Of a stretch of 64,000 nucleotides of DNA, positions 9,089 to 18,767 are shown piece after piece; position 1 is the first letter of the stretch, and each line of letters begins with the position of its first letter. The position numbers and the translations under genes were made by a program. Under the pieces are notes generated by a model. That model searched no databases and had not been told where the DNA came from. It saw nothing but the letters and a program-made list of their open reading frames with translations. The DNA is taken from contig CAJTRU010000002.1 of the NCBI GenBank assembly GCA_910579085.1, positions 1 to 64,000 of the forward strand, read 5' to 3'. Source of the DNA: an uncultured Lachnospiraceae bacterium. Its GTDB lineage: Bacteria; Bacillota; Clostridia; Lachnospirales; Lachnospiraceae.

Positions 9089-11335
9089 ATGATATTTGCT
9101 GATATAATTATTGATATATCTGTTAAAAGCCTTGATAAAACATTCCAGTATATCGTGCCTGCATCTCTTGAAGATGAAGTAAAAACAGGCTCGCTTGTAA
9201 CAGTCCCTTTTGGCAATGGTAACAGGCAGCTTAAAGGCTATGTGGTTAATCTGACAGATACGCCAAAGTTTGACAGGGCAAAGACCAAAAGCATCACAGG
9301 TGTTGAAAAAAATGCCATACCAGCAGAGTCACACCTGCTTGCACTGGCAGGCTGGATTAAGGAAAATTATGGAGCATCAATGAATGATGCAATCAAGGCG
9401 GTAATGCCTGTAAAAAAAGAAATAAAAGAACAAATCCAAAGAACAGTTTACCCCCTTGTAAGCCCTGGTGATATGGAAAAACTTGCCACAGAATTTGAAA
9501 AGAAGCACAATACAGCACGGGCAAGGGTCTTAAGGTGCTTTACAGGCCTTGACAGCAGCATATATTATAATGGCATTGATTACAGCTATATAACCAAAAA
9601 CCTTAAATGCCCTAAATCCGTAATTGACAGCCTGGAACAGATGGGCATAACCAGTACCAGTTCATCCAGGCAGTACCGCAACCCTGCAAAACATGAAGCC
9701 CCTGCCAGCACAAGGCATGTCCTTAACAGTGAACAGCAGCATATTGCCAGTACAGTCCTGGCAGACTATGCAGGCGGCATAAGAAAAACATATCTGGTAC
9801 ATGGTGTTACAGGCAGCGGCAAAACAGAGGTCTATATGGAAATAATTGAAGGGGTGCTTTCATATGGCATGCAGGTTATTGTGCTTATACCAGAAATCGC
9901 CCTGACATTCCAGACAGTAAACAGGTTTTACCAGCGTTTTGGGGACAGGGTGTCAGTTATACACTCGAGGCTTTCAGCAGGTGAACGGTACGACCAGTTC
10001 ACAAGGGCCAAAGAAGGGCTTGTTGATATTATGATAGGGCCGCGTTCTGCTCTTTTTATGCCATTCCGGAAACTTGGGCTTATAGTAGTGGATGAAGAGC
10101 ATGAAACAAGTTACCAGAGTGAAACGCCGCCAAAATACCATGCAAGGGAAGTGGCAGTACAGAGGGCACACATGCTTGGCGCAAGTGTGCTGCTTGGCTC
10201 TGCAACGCCTTCACTTGAAGCTTATTACAAGACACAGACAGGGGAATATAGCCTTTTTACACTTAAGAAACGTGCTGGCGGTGCACACCTTCCACATGTA
10301 CATATAGTGGATTTAAGGGAAGAATTTGAAAACAAAAACTACTCAGTATTCAGCAGAAAGCTAAGCACGCTTATAGAGGAACGTTTACAGAAACATGAAC
10401 AGTCAGTCATATTTATAAACAGGCGCGGGTATGCGGGCTTTATTTCATGCCGTAAATGTGGTGAAGCAATAGGCTGTCCGCACTGTTCTGTATCGCTTAA
10501 ACCACATATGCACAATGGTGTCGTTGACAGGATGAAATGCCATTTCTGCGGCTATGAAATACCACTGCCTTCTGCCTGCCCGTCATGCGGCTCTAAATAT
10601 ATTGGCACATTTGGCATAGGCACGCAGCAGGTTGAAGAAGCCGCCAGGAAACGTTTCACTGGCGCACGCATATTGCGGATGGATGCTGACACAACAGGCG
10701 GAAAGGACGGGCACAGCAGGATACTTGGGCAGTTTGGCAGGGGTGAGGCAGATATCCTTATAGGGACACAGATGATAGTAAAAGGGCATGATTTTCCTAA
10801 TGTGACCCTTGTAGGGATAATTGCTGCTGACCTTTCACTTAATGCTGGTGACTACAGGGCAGCCGAACGCACATACCAGCTTGTGGCACAGGCAGCAGGC
10901 AGGGCGGGCAGGGGCGGCAAAAGCGGTGAAGTTGTACTACAGACATACCAGCCATGCCACTACAGCATAGTACATGCAGCAAACCAGGATTATGAAAGTT
11001 TTTATAACCAGGAGATATCTATAAGAGAAATGTTGCATTATCCGCCAGTTTCAAATATACTAGGGGTATTGGTGTTTTCAGAAAATGAAGAAAGCGCTTT
11101 AAAGCTTGCTGGAATAATTTCAGAGATAGCAGAACAGTACCAGACTGTTACAGTGCTAGGCCCGGCAGATGCGCCAGTTGCAAAAGCAAAGGATATTTAC
11201 CGCAAAATGGTCTATGGCAAATGCATGGATTATAGTACACTCTGTTCTGTAAAAGATTATATAGAAGCCTTTAAGGAGCAGGACACAGAATTCAGGGACT
11301 GTGGGATTAACTTTGAATTTAACATTAACAGGTAA
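9089..11335 (+). CDS. priA: Primosomal replication restart helicase PriA
   Basis: 748-residue 3'-5' superfamily 2 helicase that reloads the replisome at stalled forks. The N-terminal 3'-DNA-binding domain starts MIFADIIIDISVKSLDKTF. Walker A GVTGSGKTEVY lies near residue 240 and the DEEH box (VVDEEHE) near 334. A zinc-binding insert between about 454 and 507 holds CRKC, CPHC, CHFC and CPSC pairs. The C-terminal helicase motif AQAAGRAGR is present. GGGGG precedes the ATG; the gene follows murE by 21 bp. Confidence 0.96.
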   Translation: MIFADIIIDISVKSLDKTFQYIVPASLEDEVKTGSLVTVPFGNGNRQLKGYVVNLTDTPKFDRAKTKSITGVEKNAIPAESHLLALAGWIKENYGASMNDAIKAVMPVKKEIKEQIQRTVYPLVSPGDMEKLATEFEKKHNTARARVLRCFTGLDSSIYYNGIDYSYITKNLKCPKSVIDSLEQMGITSTSSSRQYRNPAKHEAPASTRHVLNSEQQHIASTVLADYAGGIRKTYLVHGVTGSGKTEVYMEIIEGVLSYGMQVIVLIPEIALTFQTVNRFYQRFGDRVSVIHSRLSAGERYDQFTRAKEGLVDIMIGPRSALFMPFRKLGLIVVDEEHETSYQSETPPKYHAREVAVQRAHMLGASVLLGSATPSLEAYYKTQTGEYSLFTLKKRAGGAHLPHVHIVDLREEFENKNYSVFSRKLSTLIEERLQKHEQSVIFINRRGYAGFISCRKCGEAIGCPHCSVSLKPHMHNGVVDRMKCHFCGYEIPLPSACPSCGSKYIGTFGIGTQQVEEAARKRFTGARILRMDADTTGGKDGHSRILGQFGRGEADILIGTQMIVKGHDFPNVTLVGIIAADLSLNAGDYRAAERTYQLVAQAAGRAGRGGKSGEVVLQTYQPCHYSIVHAANQDYESFYNQEISIREMLHYPPVSNILGVLVFSENEESALKLAGIISEIAEQYQTVTVLGPADAPVAKAKDIYRKMVYGKCMDYSTLCSVKDYIEAFKEQDTEFRDCGINFEFNINR

Positions 11336-11398
11336 GCATTTTTTATTATTTGTGCCAGCATAGGCGGCATGGGGATTTTTATGGAGGATTAAATTATT

Positions 11399-11881
11399 AT
11401 GGCTATTAGGAAAATAAGGAAAATAGGTGATGAAATACTTGAACATGCTACAAAACCAGTTAAATTTATGACACCACGCACATCAATTCTTATTGGTGAC
11501 ATGCTTGACACAATGTATGAAGCAGGCGGCGTAGGGCTTGCCGCACCACAGGTCGGGGTGCTTAAACAGGTTGTAGTAATAGATGTGACAGAAGAAGGAA
11601 ATAACCCAATAGTCCTTATAAATCCTGAAATACTGGAACTTTCAGGAGAACAGACAGGACAGGAGGCATGTCTTAGCGTGCCAGGCAAATCAGGAGTTGT
11701 CACAAGGGCAAACTATGCAAAAGTAAAAGCATATGATGAACATATGAAAGAAATAATTGTTGAGGGAGAGGACTTGCTTGCAAGGGCACTACAGCATGAA
11801 ATAGACCACCTGTCAGGTATACTGTATGTATCCAAAGTAGAAGGGGACTTAGTAGACACTTCACAGGAGATGGCAGAGTAA
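11399..11881 (+). CDS. def: Peptide deformylase
   Basis: 160 residues; removes the formyl group from nascent proteins, complementing Fmt encoded downstream. Motif 1 GVGLAAPQVG, motif 2 QEACLSVPG and metal-binding motif 3 LQHEIDHLSG are all present. Motif 2 has Ala where most deformylases have Gly (EGCLS); the metal-ligand Cys and both His are intact. GGAGG lies before the ATG. The gene is separated from its usual neighbour fmt by a 640-bp array of palindromic repeats. Confidence 0.95.
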   Translation: MAIRKIRKIGDEILEHATKPVKFMTPRTSILIGDMLDTMYEAGGVGLAAPQVGVLKQVVVIDVTEEGNNPIVLINPEILELSGEQTGQEACLSVPGKSGVVTRANYAKVKAYDEHMKEIIVEGEDLLARALQHEIDHLSGILYVSKVEGDLVDTSQEMAE

Positions 11882-11897
11882 TACCCTGGCATAATGC

Positions 11898-12059
11898 CCT
11901 GGCAATTCCAATGTGTCCCACCCAGCAGCACGCTTCCGCTTGGATGAAGCACGCAATGGTGCATAAAACCCTTATGTTCCTACGGAACATTTAATACAGG
12001 GTTTAAGCACCAGCGGCTTCAAACAGCTGCTTCTGGGAGCACATTTGGAAATTGCCAGG
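11898..12059 (+). repeat. Palindromic repeat, family 2, copy F1
   Basis: Outer arms CCTGGCAATTCCAATGTG and CACATTTGGAAATTGCCAGG pair. Inside are ACGCTTCCGCTTGG, CACGCAATGG, the helix GGTGC/GCACC with internal loop ATAA/TAA, an apical stem AACCCT/AGGGTT plus ATGTTCC/GGAACAT, then CAGCGGCTTC. The core is shared with copies F2, F3 and family 1. It lies inside the def-fmt gene run and is likely transcribed. Confidence 0.75.
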
Positions 12060-12111
12060 TACGGTATAGCAGTTTATAATGTGTTACAGAAGGAAATTTA
12101 ACTGCTGCCAG

Positions 12112-12211
12112 GGCACTATGGCGTCACCGGCGTTTAAATCTAGTTTTGAATGTTTCGTTAGAAACGTACGGATTTTATGCGCCGTTGCGTACGCAATCAT
12201 AGTGTAATGCC
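12112..12211 (-). repeat. Palindromic repeat, family 2-like, copy F3
   Basis: Outer arms GGCACTATG and CATAGTG...GCC pair. Read on the minus strand it holds ACGCAACGGCGCATAA, a hairpin with AATC/GATT and GTTTC/GAAAC, then TAAACGCCGGTG. The flanking helix is CGGCG/CGCCG here, a compensatory variant of GGTGC/GCACC in F1. The bases between F1 and F3 (12060-12111) hold a further AGCAGTT/AACTGCT inverted repeat. Confidence 0.6.
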
Positions 12212-12266
12212 ATTTAGTTAAGGGTTTAGGTGTAAAATATTTTATAAATTACCAAAGTATAAGCTG

Positions 12267-12413
12267 GCTGGCAAATTCCAAATGTGCTTACATGAACAAG
12301 CTGTACGAAGCCGCTGGTGCTTAAGCCCTGTTTTTTAGGGCTTTATGCATCCATTGCGTGCGAGTCCAAGCGAAAGCGTGCTTGTTCATGTAAGACACTT
12401 TGGATTTGACAGC
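12267..12413 (-). repeat. Palindromic repeat, family 2, copy F2 (inverted relative to F1)
   Basis: Outer arms pair almost perfectly over 30 bp, including CTTACATGAACAAGC against GCTTGTTCATGTAAG. On the minus strand the core reads CACGCTTTCGCTTGGA, CGCACGCAATGGATGCATAA, an AGCCCT/AGGGCT hairpin, TAAGCACCAGCGGCTTC, closely matching F1. A wider inverted pair (TTAGTTAAGGG at 12215, CCCTTAACTTAA near 12447) encloses it. The remaining 100 bp before fmt show only the fmt ribosome site. Confidence 0.75.
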
Positions 12414-12520
12414 GCATCACATCATTGTTAAATTCCAGCATCTCCCTTAACTTAATGACGTGTAACTCTATAAACTGCGGACACTCCCATATACCAGAAA
12501 ACCGGAAGGAGATACTGATT

Positions 12521-13498
12521 GTGAGAATAGTTTTTATGGGTACACCGGATTTTGCGGTGGAAACTTTTAACTGCCTGGCCAACAGCAGGCATGAAATTGC
12601 TGCCGTTGTTACACAGCCAGATAAACCAAAGGGCAGGAGCGGCAAGGCTTCACCGCCGCCTGTGAAGGAAGCTGCCCTTAAAGCCATAGAGGAGACTGGC
12701 AGGGATATTAAGATATTACAGCCAGCCAGGGCAAGGGAACAGTGGTTTATTGATGAATTAAAAAACATTAACCCTGATGTTGCCATAGTAGTTGCATTTG
12801 GGCAGATTTTAACATCAGAAATCCTTTCCATACCTAAGTATGGCTGTATTAATGTACATGCTTCACTTCTTCCAAAGCTGCGCGGCGCTGCCCCTGTACA
12901 GTGGGCTGTCATTAATGGTGACAAGGAAAGCGGTGTTACTATTATGCAGATGGATGAAGGGATTGACACAGGGGATATGCTGCTTGTCCAAAAATGTGCA
13001 ATAAGCCCTGGTGAAACAGGCGGAAGCCTTTTTGACAAGCTTGCTGGTTTTGGCGGCCCTATGGTTCTTGATGTGCTTGATATGGCAGAAAAGGGGACTT
13101 TAAAGCCAGTAAAACAGGATGAAAGCCAGCATACTTATGTAAAAATGTTTAAAAAGGAAACAGGGCATATAGATTTTAACATGCCTGCCATAAATATAGA
13201 AAGGCTGGTAAGGGGATTAGACCCGTGGCCTGGCACATTTACACATATACATGGAAAGACACTTAAAATCTGGAAGGCATTTGTTATTCCAGAAGAAAAA
13301 GCAGCAGAAAACGGAATAGATACAGGGGAAAAATTTATTGCCGGGACAGTTGCCGCTGCCAGAAAAAATGATATAATTGTAAAAACAGGTGATGGCTACC
13401 TTGCAATTACCTCATTGCAGCCAGAAGGCAAAAAAAGAATGGACACAGGTTCATTCCTGAGAGGATATAAAATAGAAAAGGGAGAGCGTTTTGAATAA
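12521..13498 (+). CDS. fmt: Methionyl-tRNA formyltransferase
   Basis: 325 residues; formylates initiator Met-tRNA using 10-formyltetrahydrofolate. N-terminal Rossmann domain begins VRIVFMGTPDFA; the folate-site motif HASLLPKLRGAAP lies near residue 108; the C-terminal OB-like domain ends GSFLRGYKIEKGERFE. The start is GTG 12521, with GGAAGGAG about 10 bp upstream; a longer reading frame from 12425 has no ribosome site and adds residues unlike the family. Overlaps rsmB by 8 bp, suggesting coupled translation. Confidence 0.95.
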   Translation: MRIVFMGTPDFAVETFNCLANSRHEIAAVVTQPDKPKGRSGKASPPPVKEAALKAIEETGRDIKILQPARAREQWFIDELKNINPDVAIVVAFGQILTSEILSIPKYGCINVHASLLPKLRGAAPVQWAVINGDKESGVTIMQMDEGIDTGDMLLVQKCAISPGETGGSLFDKLAGFGGPMVLDVLDMAEKGTLKPVKQDESQHTYVKMFKKETGHIDFNMPAINIERLVRGLDPWPGTFTHIHGKTLKIWKAFVIPEEKAAENGIDTGEKFIAGTVAAARKNDIIVKTGDGYLAITSLQPEGKKRMDTGSFLRGYKIEKGERFE

Positions 13499-14867
13499 AG
13501 ACAGTTGCAATATACGTGCATACGCCCTGGATATTATAACAGAAACTATGGAAAAAGGGGCGTATGCAGATAAAGCGCTCCACAGCGTTTTAGACAGTGG
13601 TGTTATTCCAGATAACAGGGACAGGGCATTTCTTTCAAGGCTCTGTACTGGTACAGTTGAACGTGTGGTTACACTTGACTATATAATTAACTGTTTTGCA
13701 AGCATTAATGTTAATAAAATGAAACCTGCCATAAGGAATATAATGCGTATGGCTGCATACCAGGTGTTTTATATGGAACAGGTACCTGACAGCGCCGCCT
13801 GCAATGAATCTGTAAAACTTGCTGTTTCACGGGGGTTTAAGGGCTTAAAAGGGTTTGTCAATGGCGTGCTGAGGGGGATGGTGCGTGGAAAGGATGGCAT
13901 AAAATACCCTTTGCGCAGTGATGGTTTTATTTTATATGCTTCAGTTAAATATTCCATGCCAGAATGGATTGTGGAAAAATTCTGTAATGAATATGGCATG
14001 GAAGTTACAGAAAAAATATTAGATACATTTATAAACGGGGACAAATATCTTACATTAAGATGCAATGTTTCCAAGGCAGATGTATCTGGAATAACAGGAC
14101 TGCTTAAAGCAGATGCCAGTGGTATAGTTATAAATAACGGGGTATTTTTTGAATATGCCTTAAAAACCAGCGGCTATGGCAGCCTGTCTGTGCTAAGTGC
14201 CTTCAGGGACGGGCTTGTACAGGTACAGGATGAAAGCTCAATGCTGCCTGCTGCAATTGCACAAATCCAGGAAAATAATACAGTTATTGACTTATGTGCA
14301 GCACCTGGCGGCAAGACACTACATGCAGCAGATTTGCTAAATGGCACTGGAAAAGTAATTTCATGTGATATTTCCCGTAAAAAAACAAGGCTGGTACATG
14401 ATAATGCCAGGCGGTGCGGGTTTAAAAATATAGAAATATATGAAAATGATGCCAGGATATACAGGCAGGAATGGGGAGGAACAGCTGATATTGTTATAGC
14501 AGACCTTCCATGTTCAGGGCTTGGTGTTTCTGGTAAAAAATGTGACATAAAATATAAGACAAAACCTGGTGATATAGAAGCACTTGCTACATTGCAAAGG
14601 GAAATACTAAGTGTGGCGGCAAAATATGTAAAACCTGGCGGCAGGCTTGTATATAGTACATGTACAATAACACATGAAGAAAATATAGATAATTTCAGAT
14701 GGATATGTGAAAACCTTCCATTTGAAAGTGAAGACATAGAAGAGGCATTGCCTTTATGTCTTAAAGGAAAGACAGGGCATAACGGGTATATACAGGTACT
14801 TCCACATATGGCAGGCACAGACGGTTTCTTTGTGGCTTCATTTATTAAAAAAACAGGACGGTGGTAA
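13491..14867 (+). CDS. rsmB: 16S rRNA (cytosine-967-C5) methyltransferase RsmB
   Basis: 458-residue SAM-dependent RNA methyltransferase. A NusB-like RNA-binding region fills about 1-140 (LDYIINCFAS, IRNIMRMAAYQ). The methyltransferase domain has the SAM motif DLCAAPGGKT near 265 and the two conserved cysteine motifs DLPCSG near 338 and VYSTCTI near 388, one nucleophile and one for release. Start TTG 13491 lies inside the end of fmt, with GGGAG upstream. Standard position between fmt and rlmN. Confidence 0.94.
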   Translation: MNKDSCNIRAYALDIITETMEKGAYADKALHSVLDSGVIPDNRDRAFLSRLCTGTVERVVTLDYIINCFASINVNKMKPAIRNIMRMAAYQVFYMEQVPDSAACNESVKLAVSRGFKGLKGFVNGVLRGMVRGKDGIKYPLRSDGFILYASVKYSMPEWIVEKFCNEYGMEVTEKILDTFINGDKYLTLRCNVSKADVSGITGLLKADASGIVINNGVFFEYALKTSGYGSLSVLSAFRDGLVQVQDESSMLPAAIAQIQENNTVIDLCAAPGGKTLHAADLLNGTGKVISCDISRKKTRLVHDNARRCGFKNIEIYENDARIYRQEWGGTADIVIADLPCSGLGVSGKKCDIKYKTKPGDIEALATLQREILSVAAKYVKPGGRLVYSTCTITHEENIDNFRWICENLPFESEDIEEALPLCLKGKTGHNGYIQVLPHMAGTDGFFVASFIKKTGRW

Positions 14868-14868
14868 A

Positions 14869-15942
14869 TTGGCAGAAAGACTTTTAGTGAAAACAGATAT
14901 TAAAAGCCTGGATTTTGATGAATTAAAAGAATTTATTGAAAGCACTGGTGAGAAAGCGTTCAGGGCAAAACAGGTTTATGGGTGGATGCACCAGAAACTT
15001 GTACAGTCATTTGATGAAATGTCCAATATTCCAAAAAGCCTGCGTGAACGGCTTTCGGAAGGGTGCTTTATAGAAAGTACACGTATTGCAGGAAAACAGG
15101 TGTCAAAAGATGGCACAGCCAAGTTTTTAATGGAACTTTCTGATGGCAATAAGGTTGAAAGTGTACTTATGAAATACAAACATGGCAACAGTGTGTGTAT
15201 TTCAACACAGGCAGGCTGCCGGATGGGATGCAAGTTCTGTGCTTCAACGGTTGGAGGGCTTATAAGGAATTTAACCCCTTCTGAAATGCTTGGCCAGGTT
15301 TATGAAATACAGCGTACTACAGGGGAACGTGTTTCCAATGTAATACTTATGGGTATTGGTGAACCGCTTGACAATTATAACAATGTTGTTAAATTTATAA
15401 GGATGCTTTCGGACAGCAATGGCATTAATATAAGCCAGCGCAATATAACACTTTCTACATGCGGCCTGGTGGAAAAGCTCAGGGAACTTGCAGATGAAGG
15501 CCTGGCAATAACAGTTGCTGTATCACTCCATGCCCCTGATGATGTCCTGCGCAGGCAGATAATGCCTGTTGCATACAGATATTCCATATCTTCTGTTATG
15601 GAGGCATGCAGGTATTATATAGAAAAAACTGGAAGAAGGGTGACATTTGAATACAGCATGATGGAAGGCGTTAATGACAGCAGCGCCCACGCTGGAAAAC
15701 TTGCCAGGCTTTTAAAAGGCCTGAACTGCCATGTGAACCTGATACCACTAAACCCTGTATATGGGCGTATGGGCCAGCGCCCTGCTGTAGAAGGAATACA
15801 GCAGTTTAAATTAATACTTGAAAAAAAACATATTAATGTTACTATTAGAAGAGAGATGGGCAGTGACATAGATGCTGCCTGTGGCCAGTTACGGAATAAA
15901 GACAAAGGAGGGAAACTACATGAAAGCATATGCGAAAAGTGA
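14869..15942 (+). CDS. rlmN: Dual-specificity 23S rRNA/tRNA C2-adenine methyltransferase RlmN
   Basis: 357-residue radical SAM enzyme methylating A2503 of 23S rRNA and A37 of some tRNAs. The 4Fe-4S motif CRMGCKFC lies near residue 112. GIGEPLDNY (near 164) and the C-terminal REMGSDIDAACGQL with the methyl-carrying cysteine are present. I chose TTG 14869, one base after the rsmB stop, with GGACGGTGG upstream; an ATG at 14830 lies within rsmB and lacks a ribosome site. The 3' end overlaps stp by 23 bp. Confidence 0.94.
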   Translation: MAERLLVKTDIKSLDFDELKEFIESTGEKAFRAKQVYGWMHQKLVQSFDEMSNIPKSLRERLSEGCFIESTRIAGKQVSKDGTAKFLMELSDGNKVESVLMKYKHGNSVCISTQAGCRMGCKFCASTVGGLIRNLTPSEMLGQVYEIQRTTGERVSNVILMGIGEPLDNYNNVVKFIRMLSDSNGINISQRNITLSTCGLVEKLRELADEGLAITVAVSLHAPDDVLRRQIMPVAYRYSISSVMEACRYYIEKTGRRVTFEYSMMEGVNDSSAHAGKLARLLKGLNCHVNLIPLNPVYGRMGQRPAVEGIQQFKLILEKKHINVTIRREMGSDIDAACGQLRNKDKGGKLHESICEK

Positions 15943-16642
15943 CGTTGGAAGAAAACGTTCAATGAACCAGGATTATTTTTATTGCAGCGACAGCCCGGTT
16001 GGTAGTTTCCAGAACCTGTTGATAGTTGCAGACGGGATGGGAGGCCATAAGGCTGGTGACCATGCCTCGAAGCTTTGTGTAGAAAACATAGTAAAGTCAA
16101 TAACGGAAAGCAGGCACAGCACACCTGTTACAGTAATGAATGAGGCTGTTATGGGCGCTAACAGTGCTGTATACAAAGAAGCAATAGAAAACCCCCAGTT
16201 TAAAGGGATGGGAACTACCATAGTGGCATGTACGCTACAGGACAGGACTTTATATATAGCTAATATAGGGGATTCGCGTTTATACTTAATTAACGACGGG
16301 ATAAAGCAGATTACAAGTGACCATTCACTTGTAGAAGAAATGGTTAAAAATGGGAACATAACAGAAAGCGAAGCGAGAATCCACCCACAGAAAAATATTA
16401 TAACACGTGCACTTGGGATAGAAGAAGAAGTAAGGGCAGATTATTTTGAAATATCAGTAGAAACATCAGATATTGTACTTATGTGTACAGACGGGCTTAC
16501 TAACATGATAGAAGATGATGATATTGAATATATTGTGAAACATAGCAGTTCCATACAGAAAGCTGTTAATTCACTTATTGCCAAGGCTAATGAAAATGGT
16601 GGTTATGATAATATTACAGTAGTTCTTGCAGAAATAGATTAA
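15920..16642 (+). CDS. PP2C-type Ser/Thr protein phosphatase (Stp/PrpC)
   Basis: 240-residue metal-dependent phosphatase that reverses PrkC phosphorylation. Motifs: N-terminal SDVGRKRSMNQD, ADGMGGHKAGD (metal-binding Asp), ANIGDSRLYL near residue 115, CTDGLTNMI near 193 and GGYDNITVVL at the C-terminus. Start ATG 15920 follows GGAGG. It overlaps rlmN and precedes the cognate kinase by 31 bp, the usual stp-prkC-rsgA order of Firmicutes. Confidence 0.94.
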   Translation: MKAYAKSDVGRKRSMNQDYFYCSDSPVGSFQNLLIVADGMGGHKAGDHASKLCVENIVKSITESRHSTPVTVMNEAVMGANSAVYKEAIENPQFKGMGTTIVACTLQDRTLYIANIGDSRLYLINDGIKQITSDHSLVEEMVKNGNITESEARIHPQKNIITRALGIEEEVRADYFEISVETSDIVLMCTDGLTNMIEDDDIEYIVKHSSSIQKAVNSLIAKANENGGYDNITVVLAEID

Positions 16643-16673
16643 ATAATGCCAGCATGGCAGAATGGAGGATGTA

Positions 16674-18767
16674 ATGGTTAGTCCGGGAATGATGATAAGC
16701 GAAAGATATGAGATTATCGATAAAGCCGGTTCCGGCGGGATGGCAGATGTATACAAAGCTAAATGCCACCGCTTAAACAGGTTTGTTGCTATAAAGATTT
16801 TAAAGCAGGAATACAGCAGTGATGCAAAATTTGTAACTAAATTCAGGGGCGAGGCACAGTCTGTTGCCGGCCTTTCACACCCTAATATTGTAAATGTCTA
16901 TGATGTTGGTGATGATGACGGGTTACACTATATAGTAATGGAGCTTGTGGAAGGGATTACCCTTAAAAAATTTATTGAAAAAAAGGGCAAACTTGATGTA
17001 AAGGAAGCAACTGGCATAGGAATACAGATTGCACAAGGAATGGAAGCAGCACATGCGAGCCATATTATACACAGGGACATTAAACCACAGAACATTATTA
17101 TTTCAAAAGAGGGAAAAGTAAAAGTAACAGACTTTGGCATTGCAAAAGCTGCTACTTCAAATACAATTACATCTAATGCAATGGGTTCAGTACACTATAT
17201 AAGCCCGGAACAGGCAAGGGGCGGTTATAGTGATGAAAAAAGTGATATATATTCACTTGGGGTCACACTGTATGAGATGCTTTCGGGAAAAGTGCCATTT
17301 GAAGGGGAAAGCACTGTTACAGTTGCACTTGCGCATATACAGGAAGAAGCTGTCACACTTGATGTAGCAGAACCAGGCATACCACACAGCCTTTCTAAGA
17401 TAGTACAGAAATGTATGCAGAAAAAGCCTGATATGCGTTATATGTCAGCAGCAGCGCTTATTTCAGACTTAAAGCGCTCCCTTGCAGAACCTGACGGCAA
17501 TTATGTCATGCTTATGGAGAACAGTGCCGATTCTTCGCCAACAATTATGATTTCTGACTCGGAACTGGGCGATATAAAGAAGGAAGCAACAAAAGTAATG
17601 CCAGAAACTTCCAGGCGTGAAGAAATCCCTGATGAAGATGTAATAGACCCAAAACTTGAAAAAATACTGAAAGTATGCAGTGCAGTTGTAGCTGTTATAA
17701 TTATAGTAGTAATACTGCTGATTATTGGCAAAGTCAGCGGATGGTGGGGCGGCAAACCTTCTGGCAAGCCAGAAACAACACAAGAACCACAGGTTACGGA
17801 TTCACCATTGCCTTCTGAAGACAATAATAATAACAGCCTTATAGAAGTTCCTGAACTTAAGAACCACACACTTGAAGATGCAGAAAGAATTCTCGAAGAG
17901 GCAAGGCTTAAATATGACCCACAGCCTGTTGAATCAGAGGCAGAAGCAAATATGGTTACAGGACAGGAACCAGAATTTGGTGAAATGGTTGAAGAATATA
18001 CAACGGTAACAATTTATTACAGCCAGGGTGAAGCTGATGTAATAATACCAGAACTTGAAAATTACTCTGTTGATTCTGCCATGACAAGCTTAGAGGACTA
18101 TGGGCTGTCTATATCAGGCAAGGCAGAAGTATACAGTGATACTATAGAAAGTGGCAAAGTATGCGGTACTGAACCAGTTGCTGGTTCGGCTGTAAAGAAA
18201 GGCACAGCAGTTAAAATCCTTGTAAGCAAAGGGCCTGAAAGCAAGATGGTTAAAGTCCCTAATATTGTAGGAAGAAGTGTTTCAGTTGCACTTGACAGGC
18301 TTGCAGAGAAAGGGCTTAAAGGCAATACTGATAATGTCAGTTATATATATTCTGACAAATATCCAAAAGATACTGTTGTAAGCCAGTCCATTGCAAGGGA
18401 TACAGAAGTTGAAATAGGTACAGTAATTGACTATGCTGTAAGTCTTGGGCCAAAGGTTACAGCTACACAAGAACCAGATGAGCCAACACCTGAGCCTACA
18501 GAAGATGTATCATATGTTTATAAAGGAAGCGTAACAATAAGCGGCAACCCGTTTGATTTTGCAGATGACAAAGGTTTAATAACACTTGTGCTTACACAGG
18601 ATGGGACTAAAAAAACGGTCTGGGAGGGTGAACTTGGTTATGATGACTTCCCAAGGAAATTTGAAGTAAAAGGCTGGAGCGAAAATAACGGGACAGTAAC
18701 CCTGTTCTTAGATGGCGCTGCAACTGGCAACTCATATAATGTAGAATTTAAAAAGGTCAGTGATTAA
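16674..18767 (+). CDS. prkC: PASTA-domain Ser/Thr protein kinase PrkC
   Basis: 697-residue membrane kinase sensing muropeptides or lipid II. The cytoplasmic kinase domain (about 10-270) has GSGGMADVY, the lysine in VAIKIL, HRDIKPQN and TDFGIAKA, all intact. One membrane segment lies near 335-360, then a T/P/N-rich linker and three PASTA repeats (starts near 390, 460 and 525) followed by a small beta-rich C-terminal domain. ATG 16674 has GGAGGAT upstream; ATG 16662 overlaps that site. The stop touches the rsgA start. Confidence 0.95.
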   Translation: MVSPGMMISERYEIIDKAGSGGMADVYKAKCHRLNRFVAIKILKQEYSSDAKFVTKFRGEAQSVAGLSHPNIVNVYDVGDDDGLHYIVMELVEGITLKKFIEKKGKLDVKEATGIGIQIAQGMEAAHASHIIHRDIKPQNIIISKEGKVKVTDFGIAKAATSNTITSNAMGSVHYISPEQARGGYSDEKSDIYSLGVTLYEMLSGKVPFEGESTVTVALAHIQEEAVTLDVAEPGIPHSLSKIVQKCMQKKPDMRYMSAAALISDLKRSLAEPDGNYVMLMENSADSSPTIMISDSELGDIKKEATKVMPETSRREEIPDEDVIDPKLEKILKVCSAVVAVIIIVVILLIIGKVSGWWGGKPSGKPETTQEPQVTDSPLPSEDNNNNSLIEVPELKNHTLEDAERILEEARLKYDPQPVESEAEANMVTGQEPEFGEMVEEYTTVTIYYSQGEADVIIPELENYSVDSAMTSLEDYGLSISGKAEVYSDTIESGKVCGTEPVAGSAVKKGTAVKILVSKGPESKMVKVPNIVGRSVSVALDRLAEKGLKGNTDNVSYIYSDKYPKDTVVSQSIARDTEVEIGTVIDYAVSLGPKVTATQEPDEPTPEPTEDVSYVYKGSVTISGNPFDFADDKGLITLVLTQDGTKKTVWEGELGYDDFPRKFEVKGWSENNGTVTLFLDGAATGNSYNVEFKKVSD

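Noticed and set aside
11700..11990. Possible small gene at the end of def
   Set aside because: Overlaps def antisense and the palindromic repeat; no ribosome site.
12425..12520. Longer fmt starting at 12425
   Set aside because: Extra 32 residues do not resemble Fmt, and the GTG at 12521 has the ribosome site and family N-terminus.
14174..14818. 214-codon minus-strand frame
   Set aside because: Antisense shadow of rsmB; Ser-rich and without a start signal.
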